DNA from: Flavobacterium sp. ACN6
GTDB lineage: Bacteria; Bacteroidota; Bacteroidia; Flavobacteriales; Flavobacteriaceae
Direction: 5' to 3'
Length of the DNA: 64,000 bases
Assembly (NCBI RefSeq): GCF_002304005.1
Contig: NZ_MRCQ01000010.1
Location: 1 to 64,000 of the forward strand
Position numbers and translations under genes: made by a program. The notes below the pieces were generated by a model. That model did no database searches, was not told the DNA's origin, and saw nothing but the letters and a program-made list of their open reading frames with translations. Every line of letters begins with the position of its first letter. Positions within the stretch are counted from its first letter, which is position 1. This document shows positions 63,894 through 64,000 of the stretch, in pieces.

Positions 63894-64000
63894 ATGAGCA
63901 CATTTAAAACACAAGACGGAACAGAAATTTTTTACAAAGATTTTGGAACAGGACAACCAATAGTTTTTCACCACGGATGGCCGTTATCTAGTGATGACTG
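63894..64000 (+). CDS. Alpha/beta hydrolase, cut by the window end
   Basis: Only the first 35 residues are visible: [20 protein letters not shown] and [15 protein letters not shown]. They match the start of the alpha/beta hydrolase encoded at 53303-54121 ([25 protein letters not shown] split over the same positions), with the HG oxyanion motif. It is therefore a paralogue, probably another non-heme chloroperoxidase-like hydrolase or esterase. The catalytic Ser, Asp and His lie beyond the edge. It diverges from katG. Confidence 0.85.
   Translation, partial: MSTFKTQDGTEIFYKDFGTGQPIVFHHGWPLSSDD

Overview
The window looks like a chromosomal segment of a Flavobacterium-type member of the Bacteroidota. 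The DNA is A+T-rich. Start sites lack clear Shine-Dalgarno sequences. Several genes are preceded by the Bacteroidota -7 element TAnnTTTG, sometimes with a -33 TTG. The gliding genes gldF and gldG are present, as are family-restricted genes such as the DUF4294 protein and the ligase-associated DNA-damage operon. I see no rRNA, tRNA or CRISPR inside the window. A strong consensus promoter at the left edge points out of the window on the minus strand.

Layout. 1-2.5 kb: intergenic repeats, a DUF4294 protein and an M42 peptidase. 2.6-10.2 kb: a two-component system followed by a heavy-metal-type RND efflux operon. 10.5-17 kb, mostly minus strand: two secreted ankyrin proteins, a GH26 enzyme, purC, a Cof-type phosphatase, a broken DUF1801 gene, a lipoprotein and phoH. 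17-24.2 kb: SAM hydroxide adenosyltransferase, a monooxygenase-like protein, an orphan immunity protein, gldF-gldG, dnaN and a DsbA-family protein, separated by elaborate repeats. 24.2-31 kb: small proteins, then the four-gene exonuclease/ligase/helicase/PdeM DNA-repair operon. 31.4-35.8 kb: a stressosome-like RsbR-RsbS-RsbT module continued by an ATPase-SpoIIE phosphatase fusion and a PAS histidine kinase. 35.8-41.6 kb: HxlR regulator, MscS-type channel, an atypical NadB-like flavoprotein and a RIC-type di-iron repair protein. 41.9-43.1 kb: small envelope or stress proteins. 43.4-48.3 kb: fructokinase, sucrose-phosphate-synthase-like enzyme and GH32 enzyme. 48.3-52.3 kb: PCC-domain protein, L,D-transpeptidase-like protein, three very acidic small proteins and a glutamine amidotransferase. 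52.5-64 kb: isochorismatase-like and alpha/beta hydrolases, msrA, acnA, a decayed kinase fragment, a serine hydrolase, gene debris, katG and the start of another alpha/beta hydrolase.

How the genes work together. Much of the window concerns stress and envelope homeostasis: metal efflux, oxidative stress (katG, msrA), iron-sulfur or nitrosative damage (ric), osmotic shock (MscS), DNA repair and a stressosome.

The least explained structure is a set of intergenic arrays with a strict 7-bp period but a different heptamer at each locus (TTTCAGG, GATTTTA, TTTCAAG, NNNNAAY, TAAGAAC). Two of them flank inverted repeats in opposite orientation, forming composite elements at 18087-18544 and 23213-23469. 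The longest has 30 consecutive units and lies between katG and its terminator. Other items worth a second look are the stressosome without a visible sigma factor, the NadB-like enzyme lacking the catalytic arginine, and the operator-like repeats before the efflux operon.
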